A model generated the notes under the pieces. The model ran no database searches. It saw only the letters and a list, made by a program, of their open reading frames with translations, and was not told the origin of the DNA. The translations under genes and the position numbers were made by a program. From Heliocidaris erythrogramma (Eukaryota > Echinodermata > Echinoidea > Camarodonta > Echinometridae): 64,000 bases of DNA. Location: contig CM046870.1 of the NCBI GenBank assembly GCA_025617745.1, positions 29,903,927 through 29,967,926 of the forward strand. Direction: 5' to 3'. How positions within the stretch are numbered: position 1 is the first letter of the stretch; each line of letters begins with the position of its first letter. Shown here one piece after another: positions 12,020 through 23,914 of the stretch.

Positions 12020-13893
12020 AAGAGAAGTAGGCATGTAGGAGGAAGTTGGGAAGGTAAATCAATGCCGGAGGTTGGTAACCCCCTAACCAAGCAATTTCAC
12101 CCTCAAAGCATCTGTAGCATACAAGAGAGTAGATTCGATAATACTGAGGCTGGCCCGAGCACCTTGCGCAAATGCTGACAAGGAAGAGTATGTTGTGTCA
12201 ATTGAGTAACATCGCCCGAAGGAGTATGTACATGGTGACAGATTACTTGAAGCGTTTAACTCACCTTTTGGCATTGTTTAGACACCTTGAGGGCATGGTG
12301 TAAGGTTGGCATGATGGAGTATCATAACCGAATATAAACTCCCTTCGCTGGCAGCCCTACTTAACGTGCAACATTGTCAAAAGGAAAATAAAGTCAATGT
12401 ATCCGTAATAATTGTGAGCATCCACACAATGGACATTAATAAACAGTGTAATCGTGAAGGATCTCACAAAATTTCTGTCTTTTAATAGGTCACTCGTAGA
12501 ATGAGTTTCAGAAATCGAGTCATGTTTCTCCCCTTTCCTTTTATTTACATGACGGTACGGAGCGAGAAGCAGGACGGAAATGCAGGATAATTATGACAAA
12601 CGGTATATTTTCTCATTCTGCTTCGAGCAAATGTGACAAGCAAAATATTTGCAATTGTAAATAAAAATCATGACTTCCTAGAATTTCAACTGTTTCTCTA
12701 ATATCACCGTCATACTAATATTAAGAGCATACCCTACTATGAGAAGATTTGCTTATAATTACATTTGTAAAAAGAATTGTCAAACAAGATTTGTTAAAAA
12801 ATTAAAATATTACGTATACTTTCATTCTCTCTGAAATCATGATAAAAATAAAGACCACTTTCGCAGAATCTTTATGAATGCATAGATTCAGTCAAATAAG
12901 TTATTGCATATCTCGGAACGAAAGAAAGGAAAAAATCATTGTCAAATTGTTAACTTTTGCATAATATTATCAGGATTCTTTAAAATAGACTCCTTTTAAA
13001 AGAACCCCCGGCTGTAACGCTCCAATACTACGTATACTAAAATAATTGGAAGCCCTGTAAAATACATCCGTTAGACGCAGGAATAACATCATCACAATTT
13101 CGCAAACATAACAATTCCACATTAATATATTTTTTGCACATTCGTTTGTTCAGTTCAGACATCGTCATTTTGTAAAAGGACATGGCAAAATGCATTTCAA
13201 CATATTATGTCACCTGAAGGGACTGGTGTTTAATGTTTTTGATCTGTCAATAGAAATCCGACCAAACCTGCCAAAGTAAATACTAATCATCATGTCTAAT
13301 ATTTACATGTTTCCAGCAAAATGGCACATTATCTCGGTCAAAATAACAGGAGTGTACATGTACGTATGCCCTCCCCATCAACTGGCAATAGCTATGAAAA
13401 TTAACATTTTAACAATGCATCTGAACAAAACCTCAAGATTTTGAAAACTTTGAACTGCCCACACTCGCTCATCACAAACACACGCACAATTCTTTTCTCC
13501 CTTCTCCTTATATTCCATTACACATTATTTCTACCCATTTCTACCCGTCTAGCCTTTCCAGTTATTCCTATTCTTTCTGGAAGGCGTCGGAAATCAATGG
13601 TAACAAGTAGAAATCATTAAGGGCCAGTAAGGTACTTGTTGCACAAGTTTTATGCGAACCTATACTTCAGCTAGAAGGGTCTGTATACCATTCCCCCACC
13701 TGCGCCGTCTTACAGAAGACGTAAATCTCATGAGTCCATGTTTACCTGGAATTATGCTTTCAAATGAAAATACATTGATGTGTCTGCACATCAGGTTGAT
13801 TTCAATGGACAGTTTCTCACTAAGTCTTAGGGGGTTACCAACCTCCGGCATTTATTTACCTTCCCAACTTCCTCCTACATGCCTACTTCTCTT
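12020..13893. mobile_element. 1.87-kb element with 67-bp terminal inverted repeats
   Basis: The left arm 12020-12086 and right arm 13827-13893 are inverse complements over 67 bp with one mismatch noticed (CAATGCC versus AAATGCC). The outer ends read AAGAGAAGTAGGCATG. The 1.7 kb between them has no transposase and no long ORF, so it would be a non-autonomous DNA transposon. No target duplication is obvious, so the class is not assigned. Two opposed copies of a shorter repeat are the alternative. Confidence 0.6.
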
Positions 13894-14029
13894 CTAATGT
13901 TAATGTAGACATGATACTTAGTTTGTCCCAATCTGACAATTTTACTTATATTTATATTTTTATTATTTCTTTAGCCTTCTTTGGTTAATTTTCCATTCCA
14001 CGTAATGTAATTTCAGAAGGAGTGGTTTT

Positions 14030-15050
14030 GAATTTTGATGCGGGTTTGTGGTTGAGTTTCATTGTATGTATGCTTGGTTTATGAGAATTGTCAGGAAAAC
14101 AAGTCACACAATGCGCTTTCGGTGAATGTGTTGTAAATACTTTGAGGAATGTGTGTATGTATAATGTTGTGTGTTGGGAGGAAACATTTTACACGCTCAA
14201 ATTAGTAACTAATGTTATGACTGTTCTGTTGAGTTCATGCGGAAATGTTAATACGTAAATGTGTGTTTCTTGTCAAGGGGGAGTGTTCTGATGAGTGCGT
14301 GCTGGAATCCAAGTCGAGTTTGTTTGATTGTGAGTTTGTAAATGGATGTTTAATTTGTTTGCACTGCGAGGATAATATTTGACACAATGGAATTAGAAAC
14401 CGAAATTCTGTGATTGTGATAATTCTGATGAGTTTTCTGGGGAGCGTTTCATCAAGCGTTTTGTCAGTGATTTTTACCTACAAATTTGCTCTCAGCCAAT
14501 CGGATGCAAGTATTTCAGTAGCTCATAACAGTTGTCGGTAAAAATCACTGACAAAACACTTGATGAAACGCTCCCCTGGTGATGGGTCTGGTGGGTGTAT
14601 GCAGTCGTGTGAATGTGTACATGCATGTTTCATGTGCATTGGGTAGAAAGACTTTTTACCCAGTGAAATTACTAACTGAATTTCTCTAGCAGGTGAGTGG
14701 TTTGGAGAGTATATGTGGTAATGTAAGAGAGAAAATGCATGTTTTATGTGGACTGCGAGGGCTTTTTTTTTTTGCTCAAAAGTCTGAAATAGGGGGAGGT
14801 TTTTTGGTGAGTATATGCGGTAATGTAAATGTGCGTTCCGAAGAAAGATTCTAATCAAAGGAATAGGTATCTCGAGTGTTCTGGTGAATTGATGGCGGAA
14901 TATTAATGTGTGAGTGCATGCTTGACATGGACTGTGAGGAAATACTTTGCACAATGAAATGAGCGTCTCAAATTCTGTAATAGAAGAGTGTTCTGGTGAG
15001 TTTATGATGGGATGTGAGGGTGTATGTATGCTTCATTTAGGTCCATTACG
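14030..15050. repeat. Degenerate tandem array, units roughly 65-140 bp
   Basis: Repeated words occur in the same order: TTCTG(G/A)TGAG, then GTATATGCGG-like, AATGT, GCATGCTT/GCATGTTT, GGACTGCGAGG, CACAATG, AATTCTGTAA. Unit starts are visible near 14221, 14284, 14421, 14690, 14805, 14877 and 14988. Spacing is irregular, which suggests an old array with internal deletions. It is interrupted by the MITE at 14438-14576. Confidence 0.5.
14438..14576. repeat. Foldback MITE, family A (GGGGAGCGTTTCATC ends), copy 1
   Basis: Complementary arms begin GGGGAGCGTTTCATCAAGCG and end with its complement CTTGATGAAACGCTCCCC. They continue inwards as GTCAGTGATTTTTACC. The loop contains AGCCAATCGGATGC. Three more copies lie at 22076-22218, 57943-58085 and 60844-60980. 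It is inserted within the tandem array. Confidence 0.85.
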
Positions 15051-16577
15051 GGGGAACAAATATCTGCACAATGCCACCGGTTCTGTTTGGAATATGATGT
15101 GCATTATGCTTGTTTTTGTGTATTGCTAGAAATGGGAGTCAGAGCTGTTACTGTATAACTAAAACTTTAAAAATTCCGCGTGCCTGCATCTTTCATGAAA
15201 GTGTCATACTGCGAAATGACCGATTTTTTTTTCAGTTTGCACCCTTTTTTGGGGGGGGGGAAGAAGGTGGTCAAGGAATCGAGAAAGTGTTTGGTTTTGC
15301 AGTAGTAAAGTGGCAGGGAGTGAGGCTAATTTTCAATTAATTTAAAAGTTTTTCAAGTTTGAAATGCGTATCTATGCTTCATTTTGGATGAAAGGTATTC
15401 AAATACATGCATAAGTTGGACATTCATTATGTTTTGGATTCGTGATCGATGAAGTACAGATCAGTGACTCTACTATCATGATTATGTGACTTGCGAGCAG
15501 TGATTCTGCTATTGTTTTCCACTACGCGTTTCATGAAATATCATTTTATTCAAAGGAAATAATCTATCGTATCTGTGTCCTATTGAACACACGTTTGTAC
15601 ACTTCCTCTTTGGGGAAACGTATCTATTCTGTTATCAGTAACAAGGTAGCGAAATATTTTGAAATACTCACACAAAACAAATGGAGAGCTGCTCGCAAGG
15701 AAGATGATCGAACTGCCTATTTGTGTATGATCTGATGATCAGCTGTATAAATTAGGAATCTTTCACTATTTTCTCCTTTTCTGCTATTATCGAAGATATG
15801 ATAGAATGGCAGACCTTTCCCTTTAAGCCACTGCTACTTTCTAAGTTTACTTTTTATGCCATTAGTTCGATAAACTTAAAGGAAAAAGAACTTTTTTGCT
15901 GTTTAAATGCACAGGTTCCCGATAAATAGTTACCTGTAAATACATGGTGCACTTTAAGTGGATTTAGTCATCTGTACTATGTCAATTACCAATTACAATG
16001 TATCACTAATTGTAAATATTTCATAAACTCTGTCTAATGTGTGGAGTAATTCATCCATATAATTGACAGTGTTACATTTTTTTTATGAAAAACTTGTCAG
16101 GCACAAGAATATAGTTTTGTGTCAAACAATGGACCACCTAAGTCTGAGTCCAAGGTCCATTAGTTTCAGTTATGTAATTTTATTGGTGCAGTGATGAAGA
16201 TTAATGTACAATAAATGCACATTATTTCAAACATAAACAATCGTCATGGATATTCTGTTCATGTTTAGAAGGCTATCATTTCCAATCTATAAATGTATTA
16301 TTTCAAATCATGTCGTATGAAATATGACATTAAAAGAAATCTTCAGTTTCGGCAATAACATGAACTGATATTGAATAACATTGACATCAGTCATATTGCA
16401 TTTTAGAAGAAAGCTGGGTAATACGCAAAGAAAGGTAAATATGCGGGAATGAAATTCAACTATAAGTACTTATCATGTGCGTAAAGAAGCTGTTTTCTTT
16501 GTGCAGCTACAGCAGCAGCTGTGAGTAGCAAGTTTCATTTATTTAAGCTATAAGTTCCTTATCCAAACGACCCTGCG
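15051..16577. other. Gene-free stretch
   Basis: No recognisable protein or repeat, except a short T run and G run around 15226-15259. The rest is ordinary AT-rich intergenic sequence. Confidence 0.4.
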
Positions 16578-16805
16578 TGATGAAGAATGTGGGAGCACTG
16601 TGGTATATTGTTGAAGGCTCTTGACTCTTATACGAGAGGTCTTGGATTCGATCCTCGCTGGGTGCTTACATACTTGGACAAGATGTGTTACCCACATTTG
16701 CCCCTCTGCAGCAAGGTGAAAATGGGTATCTGGCAATAGCCTGGGTAATAATAATTGCAGGGCCCTCAGAAAGAACAGCACTGATGGTGATGAGGCTTCC
16801 ATTGA
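16578..16805 (+). mobile_element. Diverged tRNA-derived SINE
   Basis: A head with a B box (GGATTCGATCCTCG at about 16647) is preceded by TGTGGTATATTG...GGCTCTTGACTC. A degraded core follows (ACCCACATTTGCCCCTCTGC, AATGGGTATCTGGCA, CTGGGTAATAATAAT). It resembles the other SINEs here in order of blocks but belongs to an older or different subfamily. Confidence 0.6.
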
Positions 16806-16837
16806 AAAACAAAATTATTATTTTAGTTTTTTATCAC

Positions 16838-16960
16838 AGATAACTCCTTGGTAAAACACCCTGTCCAATAGGGGAATCATCGAGCACGAATCGAATCCAG
16901 GGCCACTCGTGATAGAGTCAAGAGCCTTCACAATATACCACGATGCTACAGCAAATAAAG
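16838..16960 (-). repeat. SINE head fragment, inverted relative to its neighbour
   Basis: Read on the minus strand it gives GCATCGTGGTATATTGTG, GGCTCTTGACTC and GGATTCGATTCGTGC. That is the same tRNA-like head as the SINE at 16578-16805 in opposite orientation. No core or tail remains. The two heads could form an inverted pair in RNA. Confidence 0.6.
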
Positions 16961-17347
16961 TTTCAATCTACCCAAAAATTGAATGTGACAGCTGCGTCAC
17001 GGGCAGCGTCACGATCATAAATTTCACACCAAGTTTCGGGTATCTGAAGTTTTACAAGAAACAAATTGTTCTTGACATCCTATGTTCCACAGAGCTTTGA
17101 CATCCGTCAACAATATTTGGAAGCGCCTTGTTTTACCTGTTAGGCTAGAATTATTTCCACATTACAAGTTGATTAATTGTGACGAAGACAGTTTGGTCCT
17201 TTTCCAACGATGACATTTTTTTTTCGTTACCATCGGTTTTCAATTGCATATCGTAAAAAGCCCTTTTCAAAGAAAATGGGTAAATCATTATTTTAACAAC
17301 AACACTTTTTATTTAGTAGGAAATGTATCTCTTTCCCCGATGGATAT

Positions 17348-17769
17348 TGGTCTTCGTTTTGTGGATAATAAAGTAAAATTCGAATATGAAAATAAACTGA
17401 AACTGATTGGCTATTAATATTCTCCAGGCAGATAGGAAGTGCCATCATTTTAGTCGTCACAATCATCGTTAAGTGAACAACATGATATTACAAAGAGGTT
17501 GAGTAGGCCTCAGGGGGAAAACAATTAAAGCCAAAGCAATAGGAAAGACTGGTATCTTAATTTTCCACAAGAGTCTTGATTCCTAAACTGCAAATCTGTA
17601 CCAGGATTCAACATTAAATAAGGCAACGCATATCTTTCTTTTCAATTGATATTAACGAATTGCCTCGGGTCGGGTGAATTATTGATATTTTCTTTTATCA
17701 GGCTTGCCAATCAGTTTCAGTTTATTTTCATATTCGAATTTTACTTTATTATCCACAAAACGAAGACCA
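17348..17769. mobile_element. MITE with perfect 64-bp inverted arms
   Basis: 17348-17411 and 17706-17769 are exact inverse complements by eye over 64 bp. The outer ends read TGGTCTTCGTTTTGTGG. The total is 422 bp with no ORF. The perfect arm identity suggests a young insertion or gene conversion between the arms. I see no certain target duplication, so the superfamily is not assigned. Confidence 0.75.
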
Positions 17770-18170
17770 TTACACAAATTTAGGCATAATGCACGAAAAT
17801 AAACTAATTAAAAGGGCCCTAAAGTATAAATTTTCCGTTATTATTATTCTCATATTGATGTAAATCGACACAAAATACACAGACTCTTGCCTTATTAATT
17901 CTCTTTTTTTATTCTTGAGAAATCGTGAGCCCATTACACGCAATCTGATGAATCAGTATTTAGAACCATGAAAAACAGAAAGAGATGTTTAAAGGATTTT
18001 CTCGATAATGCAGACAGAACGGGAGTTATGTGTGTTCATTCACGCCAATGTCTCAAAGTTTGAATTTTTAAAGAACTGTGTCTACTCTTTGTATATATAT
18101 ATATATGGGTCCCAAGTCCTTGTGTTGCCATAAAGCCATTATGGTAATAGCCGGGAGGGCGCATTGTTTG

Positions 18171-18205
<35 letters not shown>

Positions 18206-19265
18206 GTGTGTGTAATTATATATATGGTTATATAAACTTTTTGATCTTGATTTGTCTTTACTCTGTTCAAAATTAATTACATTTAATCCTTTTTTTAAAC
18301 ATTAACCATTATCAAATATCAAAACAACGACTGGGCCATTTTTGTATTGAATACTTTCTGTTTGGTATTTTTATAAAATTCCATAACGGTTTAAGATCTC
18401 ATTTCATCTAGCATCATCTAGAATGCACATATTTAATGCAATTAAAAACGAGATTGGGATCTTACCATTTTAGCCTTTTTTTTTTTTTTTTTACAAAAGT
18501 GAAGGTCAAACGCGATGTCTATGCTTAAGAAACAATCAGAGATATGCATATTTATGTGCTGTTTTTTTTAAGCCAAACTGGAGAGCCTATAAAATTAATT
18601 TTCGACATAAACAATGATAAAAGATCAGTTGATTGAGGCTTACAACGGATTCGTTGCATCGTAGGAATACAGAATTAGAAGAAAATATCATATAATTTCA
18701 TTTTAGTTTCTAATCAAATCTCGTCTTACCAAGGCACGTCATACAAGGTAGCTGGAAAAATTAAAATCTACATGTATGTATATTTTATTTAATCAACTCC
18801 CAAAATATCTATCATATGATTTCAAAGCCGCCTTTCTTTATCATTCGGTAGCAAAATTCACTTATCGATGGTGAATGCACAAAAAACGTGATTTTTCCCT
18901 ACCAAAAAACATTAAATATATGGACAGATATAATTCCATTTTACAATTATCTTCTAAAGATCTACGACGATACTTTAATCAAATGTAAATAGATGGTACA
19001 AAATAAAAATTCGAATGAATAATTGATTTACTAGAAGTTATTAACACTGTCTTTTGATACCAAGTTATTCAGCAATCCATTTCAATTTTGAAGTTTATCA
19101 ATACATAGTACTAGTAAGCCATGATAAAGCAGATTTATCATGTGACAATCGGTCACATGATATTATTAGAGAATTTTGATAAACAAGTTCCTTCAATCAA
19201 TAATAGGGCGGGCTAATGAACAGTAAATAAAAACATTCATGTATGAATATTCTTTAAAAAATATA
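17770..19265. other. Gene-free stretch with TA/TG microsatellites
   Basis: (TA)n blocks lie around 18093-18106 and 18171-18190, followed by (TG)n to about 18213. A T run lies at about 18477-18492. A small palindrome (ATCATGTGAC...GTCACATGAT) lies at about 19136-19160. No coding signal. Confidence 0.45.
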
Positions 19266-20224
19266 TTAAAGGAGAATTATCCCCAGGCTTTTAAATGTAA
19301 ATAGGGTCATAGTGAATAAAATAACATTTAATTTGATATAAAAATCACCGTTTTAGACCAACTGATGCCGTTGTAAGAGCAGAAAATAGAGACCACTTTT
19401 TACGATGATTACAACGTCGTCTACTCCTACTGGCGGCGTCCATTTTCTCTAAATTTCCCATAAAACCTTGCGCGTGATGACGTAGGGGATGGAGAACTCA
19501 CTAGCTAGTAGCTAGCTTGCATGAAGCGCGCGCTGCATATACACACGGTAAACATGGTGTATTGTCAAGCGTTCGGCTGTTGTAACTGTTCCAAGAAAAC
19601 GATAGGGAAATCATTCCATCGGTTCCCAGACCCGCAGAAATGTCAGCAATTGTTCAAGCGTTGGGTGACCATATTGAACGTGGAAAAATTCCAAGGAAAA
19701 GACTTCAAACTTGATCGGAAAAATGATGTGATCTGCAGTGATCATTTCACGGAGGCCGATTATCACGTAGATCTGCGGGCTAAGCTTATGCCCGGGCGAA
19801 TCGTATAATCAAGCTAGTGTGTCCTGGAACACGTTTTACTTACGATGATTATTTTACTCTAATAGATGTTTTTCAAATGTGACAGTTACGTAGATAATAT
19901 AAATTGATTTATTTAATTTAAACTCTTGCGTAATTTATGTTATTATTAATAATAATAAACTCTTTTTAAAATAATGTTGGTGAACTATTGCGAGCCAATT
20001 ACAATGCGCTACGGCCAACTCCATGCCCTACGTCACACAGCTCGATCGCACCGGGAACATGGCGACGCTGCTTTACTCTCGAGAACAATAAAAATCGGAG
20101 GATTCAATCGACAATTCCCATCCTCTCGATTCTCGAATATACAATGTTTTTACTTTATCAGAAACTGTTTAGAATTCTGTTTTAGGTCATTGATAAAAGT
20201 CTCGTGGGGATAATTCTCCTTTAA
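19266..20224. mobile_element. TTAA-flanked DNA transposon carrying a THAP domain (Kolobok-like)
   Basis: TTAA at 19266-19269 and 20221-20224 flank a 951-bp unit. It begins AGGAGAATTATCCCCA and ends with the exact inverse complement TGGGGATAATTCTCCT. More internal blocks are also inverted: GATGACGTAGGGGATGGAG near 19476 pairs with CTCCATGCCCTACGTCAC near 20019, and GCGGCGTCCATTTTCTC pairs imperfectly with GGGAACATGGCGACGC. This implies long imperfect arms surrounding the THAP ORF. Kolobok elements are known for TTAA target sites and THAP-containing transposases. This unit is too short for a full transposase, so it is probably a non-autonomous derivative that kept the DNA-binding domain. The Kolobok name is inference. 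Confidence 0.75.
19554..19808 (+). CDS. THAP-domain (C2CH zinc finger) protein, truncated
   Basis: The ORF runs from an upstream ATG at 19521, but the ATG at 19554 gives the classic THAP start, M-V-Y-C-x4-C. From 19554 it is 84 residues. It shows the C2CH zinc ligands (first Cys at 4, second in FGC, late Cys and His in the CSDHF block), the FHRFP block, the conserved Trp (KRWV), the CSDHF block and Tyr after it. The usual AVPTIF-like end is replaced by LMPGRIV and a stop, so the domain is nearly complete but the C-terminal signature is missing and no catalytic part follows. THAP domains bind DNA, and in P- and Kolobok-type transposases they bind the element's ends. It lies between the inverted arms of the transposon. 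The alternative is that it is a first exon whose splice site lies near its end. Confidence 0.7.
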   Translation: MVYCQAFGCCNCSKKTIGKSFHRFPDPQKCQQLFKRWVTILNVEKFQGKDFKLDRKNDVICSDHFTEADYHVDLRAKLMPGRIV

Positions 20225-22075
20225 TTATCCGGTAATATAATAAAATCTAGTCATCATACCAGAGAAAAAACATGATGCGAAATCGTAACATAAATGTCAT
20301 GCAATTTTTCTTGAATTTAATGGATACCTTGGGCGATTTGTGTTGTTTTGTCAAAACACTGACGAGAGTGCAAAGTTGGTGAGGACTAAAACTGCACAAA
20401 TATAGAAATATGTGCCTTTTTACTGCAAAGTGTGATGCATTCCACAAAACTCCATATGGATAATAAAACTTCAGGATTGTGTTTCTGAGACGACACTGGA
20501 CTCGGGTAAAATATGAGACTCTATACTGCACTTATGAATGCATCAAATGAGTCATCTGTCTGGCTGTCTGCATCTTTATTTTCCCCTTCTCTACTATGGA
20601 TATATATTGTATTATATTTAGGTCTATCCTATTAAACGGTCGATTCTCATTTATCTTCTCTTTTCCTTTCACTCTCTCTCTCTCTCTCTCTCTTTCTCAC
20701 GTGTCACTTTCTCTATCTTTATTTCTTTATGTTTTGATGTTCTTGTTGCAATGCAATCCAATTTTTCTTCTTTTTCATTTTTCATGTTCCTGTAATAGAG
20801 AAACTTAGCTTAACACTTTCTCTCTCTCTGTTTCTTTCTTTCTCTTTCTCGTCCGGTCCTGCTTCTGTACTTATCAATTTTCTAATATTCCTTGCATCTT
20901 CCTTATTAGAACTTTATATAGATATGCCCAGGAGAATTAAAATGTTGTGCTACTGTTATTATAAAACTGGTGAAATTTTCACAAGAAATAAATAGAATGA
21001 ATCCAATTCCTCCGAAGAAGTCCTCAAGGCGAAAGTTACCACTTCTCTTTGTTTCAACGGTATTTTCGTCATTCCACTATGAATATATATTTATCATACA
21101 TGTATAATACATGAAACAAAAATATTCGTGGAACATATTTCTTCTTTGAAGCTACTTGTTCTCCTTTGAGCTCTCTTTCTTATGTTCTTTTCCCCATAGA
21201 GTTCTCCGTTTCATCCTCCAACACAATGCTGTAACAACATTCGTGGAATTAGTTCAGCCCCCTGAACAGTGGCGGGGCGCCAGGGACATAAGGGGTACTT
21301 GCCCATCCTCAATCAAATAAACAATCAGAAAAGGGGTCAAAGAGAGAAAGACCACTTTTGAAAGAATCGGAGAGAAGATGATAATTATGAAAAATAGACT
21401 GCACATCCCATTAAATAATCCTTAATTCCTTTCAACAACATTATAATTAAAAACATACCAGTTCAATCGCCACCCCACCCTCCTTATGGCTGCACTCACG
21501 CAACGCCACTAGCAATGGACGCCCATAATACATATTTTACACGAGACAAAAGTGAAATCGAGACGTTATGGTTTCTAACCGCTTCTAGGTATGAAGATAT
21601 TACATGTCCAACATTCCAATTGCCTTCAGGGTTCCTTTTTTCCCCGCAAATTACAGGTGCTTTCAAAAGGAAACATAACTTTCACCCCACCATGTCTTCC
21701 AAACTGAAAATCAATGTCACAAATATTGGGAACAGTTATACATTTTGTAAATTTGATACGATAATCAAATTACATTAAAACAATTATGTGATCTATAAGA
21801 TGAGAAAACAAATTTCTAGAAATTGTTTGTTACACATGCACCAAGGATGTTTGTTAGCATGGTTAAAGTGACATTGATTTAGATTTTTTTTTTATCTGAA
21901 AAGAACAAACTAAATATTAAGGTAATTTGTAATGGTTGAAAAACCAACTAGTAACGTGAAAAGGATTACTGCTATTGGAAAAGTTCACAGTCTTTATTTC
22001 AAGTTTGAATCACGAATATTCTAAGATCGACTTTCCTACTTTTTGCTGGTATCCTAAACGATTATTTTCTTATAT
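20225..22075. other. Gene-free stretch with CT tracts
   Basis: (CT)n tracts lie at about 20671-20700 and 20818-20850. Around 21269-21510 is a GGCGGGGCGCC...ACGCAACGCCACT unit that resembles a worn dispersed repeat. A plus-strand ORF at 21515-21778 has no recognised domain. Confidence 0.4.
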
Positions 22076-22218
22076 CTGGGGAGCGTTTCATCAAGTGTCT
22101 TGTCAGTGATTTTTACTGACGAATTTGCTCTCAGCCAATCAGATGCAAGGATTTCAGTAGCTTATAGCAGTTGTCGATAAAAATCACTGACAAAACGCTT
22201 GATGAAACGCTCCCCTGG
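22076..22218. repeat. Foldback MITE, family A, copy 2
   Basis: Same ends and core as 14438-14576: it starts CTGGGGAGCGTTTCATC and ends GATGAAACGCTCCCCTGG. The centre carries AGCCAATCAGATGCAAGG and TTTCAGTAGCTTATA. It is well preserved, with no coding content. Confidence 0.88.
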
Positions 22219-23427
22219 TTTCAGTTTACCACGTTACATATATTGCAATGAAGCTTCCCTTCTCTGCAGGAATCATTGAACTTCTGATATGCAGACACTG
22301 CACTGTGACACATCTTTAAAACTAACTTTCTTGCTTAAAATGAAATTGCTTCCGTGAACAAGATATTTGATACATCTAGCAGTAATTATAGAAGCCGTGC
22401 TTTCTCCTGGTATGTCAAGATTCAATACAAAACAAAATGTATTGTTTCAAATCCAAAAGTCTCAGTACTTCATATTTCACATAAAAGAACAATCAATGTC
22501 CATTTTTATAAGATTACCTTTCATGGGTCACGTCTAATTCTGGCAGCATATATTGTAAAAGTTTCTCCTCCAACTTAACATTTATGAAATTTCAGTAGCT
22601 GACTTGCAGAAAACCCTTTTTTTAAACTCTCAGTGCATCATATTAAGAAACTAGTTGGAACTGTCAATTACTTGGTGTTCAGTGATTTGAAATAGAATAT
22701 CCTTTATCTTGTAAACAGAACGCATCGATTTATGAAGTTTTTACAAGATTTTTCAAAGTAGCGGTATGGGATGGGGGAGGGGATACCCCAAATTAAACGT
22801 ATTGAAAATATAGTTGTGGGGGAGGGGCTTGACTGGATACAGCTATTTTCGATCCAATATTTGCAATGGTGTAAGGTTTTGTGACAGTAAATCATGAACA
22901 ATTCAGGTATCTATATTTGGAGACTATTCCCCTCTAGCTCCTCTTTGTCAACAAATGATATAAGCATTCTACACTTCACATGTTGAAGACATTGTATAGC
23001 AAGGCATAATTTGCAAGAGCTATATCATTCGTTTGTGAGGAAATTTTACAGGATTTATTAAGAGAAAGTCGAATATGCTTATGATCAGGAATTAAATATA
23101 CAATTTAATTTCATGATTTGTTTAATAGCATTTCATTTTATATGGTTTACGAGACATCAAAGTTGCACTATCATATCTACTCACCAGTTTTTTTAATAAA
23201 AGGTGTGAGAGTTGTTTATGTGGTTTTGTGAATTAGACATACGCGAAAATGTATCTTTATGGCTTTTTTTATTCTAGGATTGGCGTTAGCGGTACTCTTT
23301 ATCTTTTGAAATTGCAGACAGGTCAAAAGGTTTATGGAAAGCAAGACTTTATGTAAGATACATGTAAAATCCCTTTTAATTTTTTAAAACATTAAGTTTG
23401 TATCATGGTTTTATCAATGCATAGATA
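22219..23427. other. Gene-free stretch
   Basis: No recognisable gene or repeat. Short ORFs at 22354-22578 (+) and 22704-22901 (-) carry no motifs. Confidence 0.4.
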
Positions 23428-23759
23428 TAATAATGATAATAATAAAAAGTTCTTGTATAGCGCATATCACATTATGATATAACCAAGGAGTTATAACAGA
23501 ATAACTCCTTGATATAACGTCCCTATGCGCTTCCAAAGGGTTTGGATATTATTACCCTAGCTTTAGCTCCGATGGCCGTAATCAGCGCACATTGTATTTC
23601 AAGGAATAACTCCTGCCAGGTACCCATTCAACACCTGGGTGGAGAGTGACAAATGGGGATTAATGTCTTGCCAAAAGACGCTAGTGCCGGGGTGAGATTC
23701 GAATCCTCAACCTTTGGATTGAGAGTCAAGTGAATGAACCACTATACCACGACACCTCC
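23428..23759 (-). mobile_element. tRNA-derived SINE with internal alteration
   Basis: Read on the minus strand: head with A-box-like GGTGTCGTGGTATAGTGG (at 23759-23740) and B box (complement of AGATTCGAATCCTC), core (complement of CACCTGGGTGGAGAGTG and TGTCTTGCCAAAAGACG), and a tail ending in AAT repeats at about 23428-23443. The tail region contains an extra short inverted motif (AAGGAGTTATAACAGAATAACTCCTT near 23481), which the other copies lack. Confidence 0.8.
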
Positions 23760-23914
23760 AACTTGCAGAGCGGTAATAATTAATGAATTACAATGAATAA
23801 AATCAACATTTTAAAATAAACGTTCATTTTTCCTGAAACAACTCATCATATCAGACACGTTCCTTTAATACTTTGAAGGGTCTCATCTTTATTTGGAAGT
23901 ACCCGATCCCAGGC

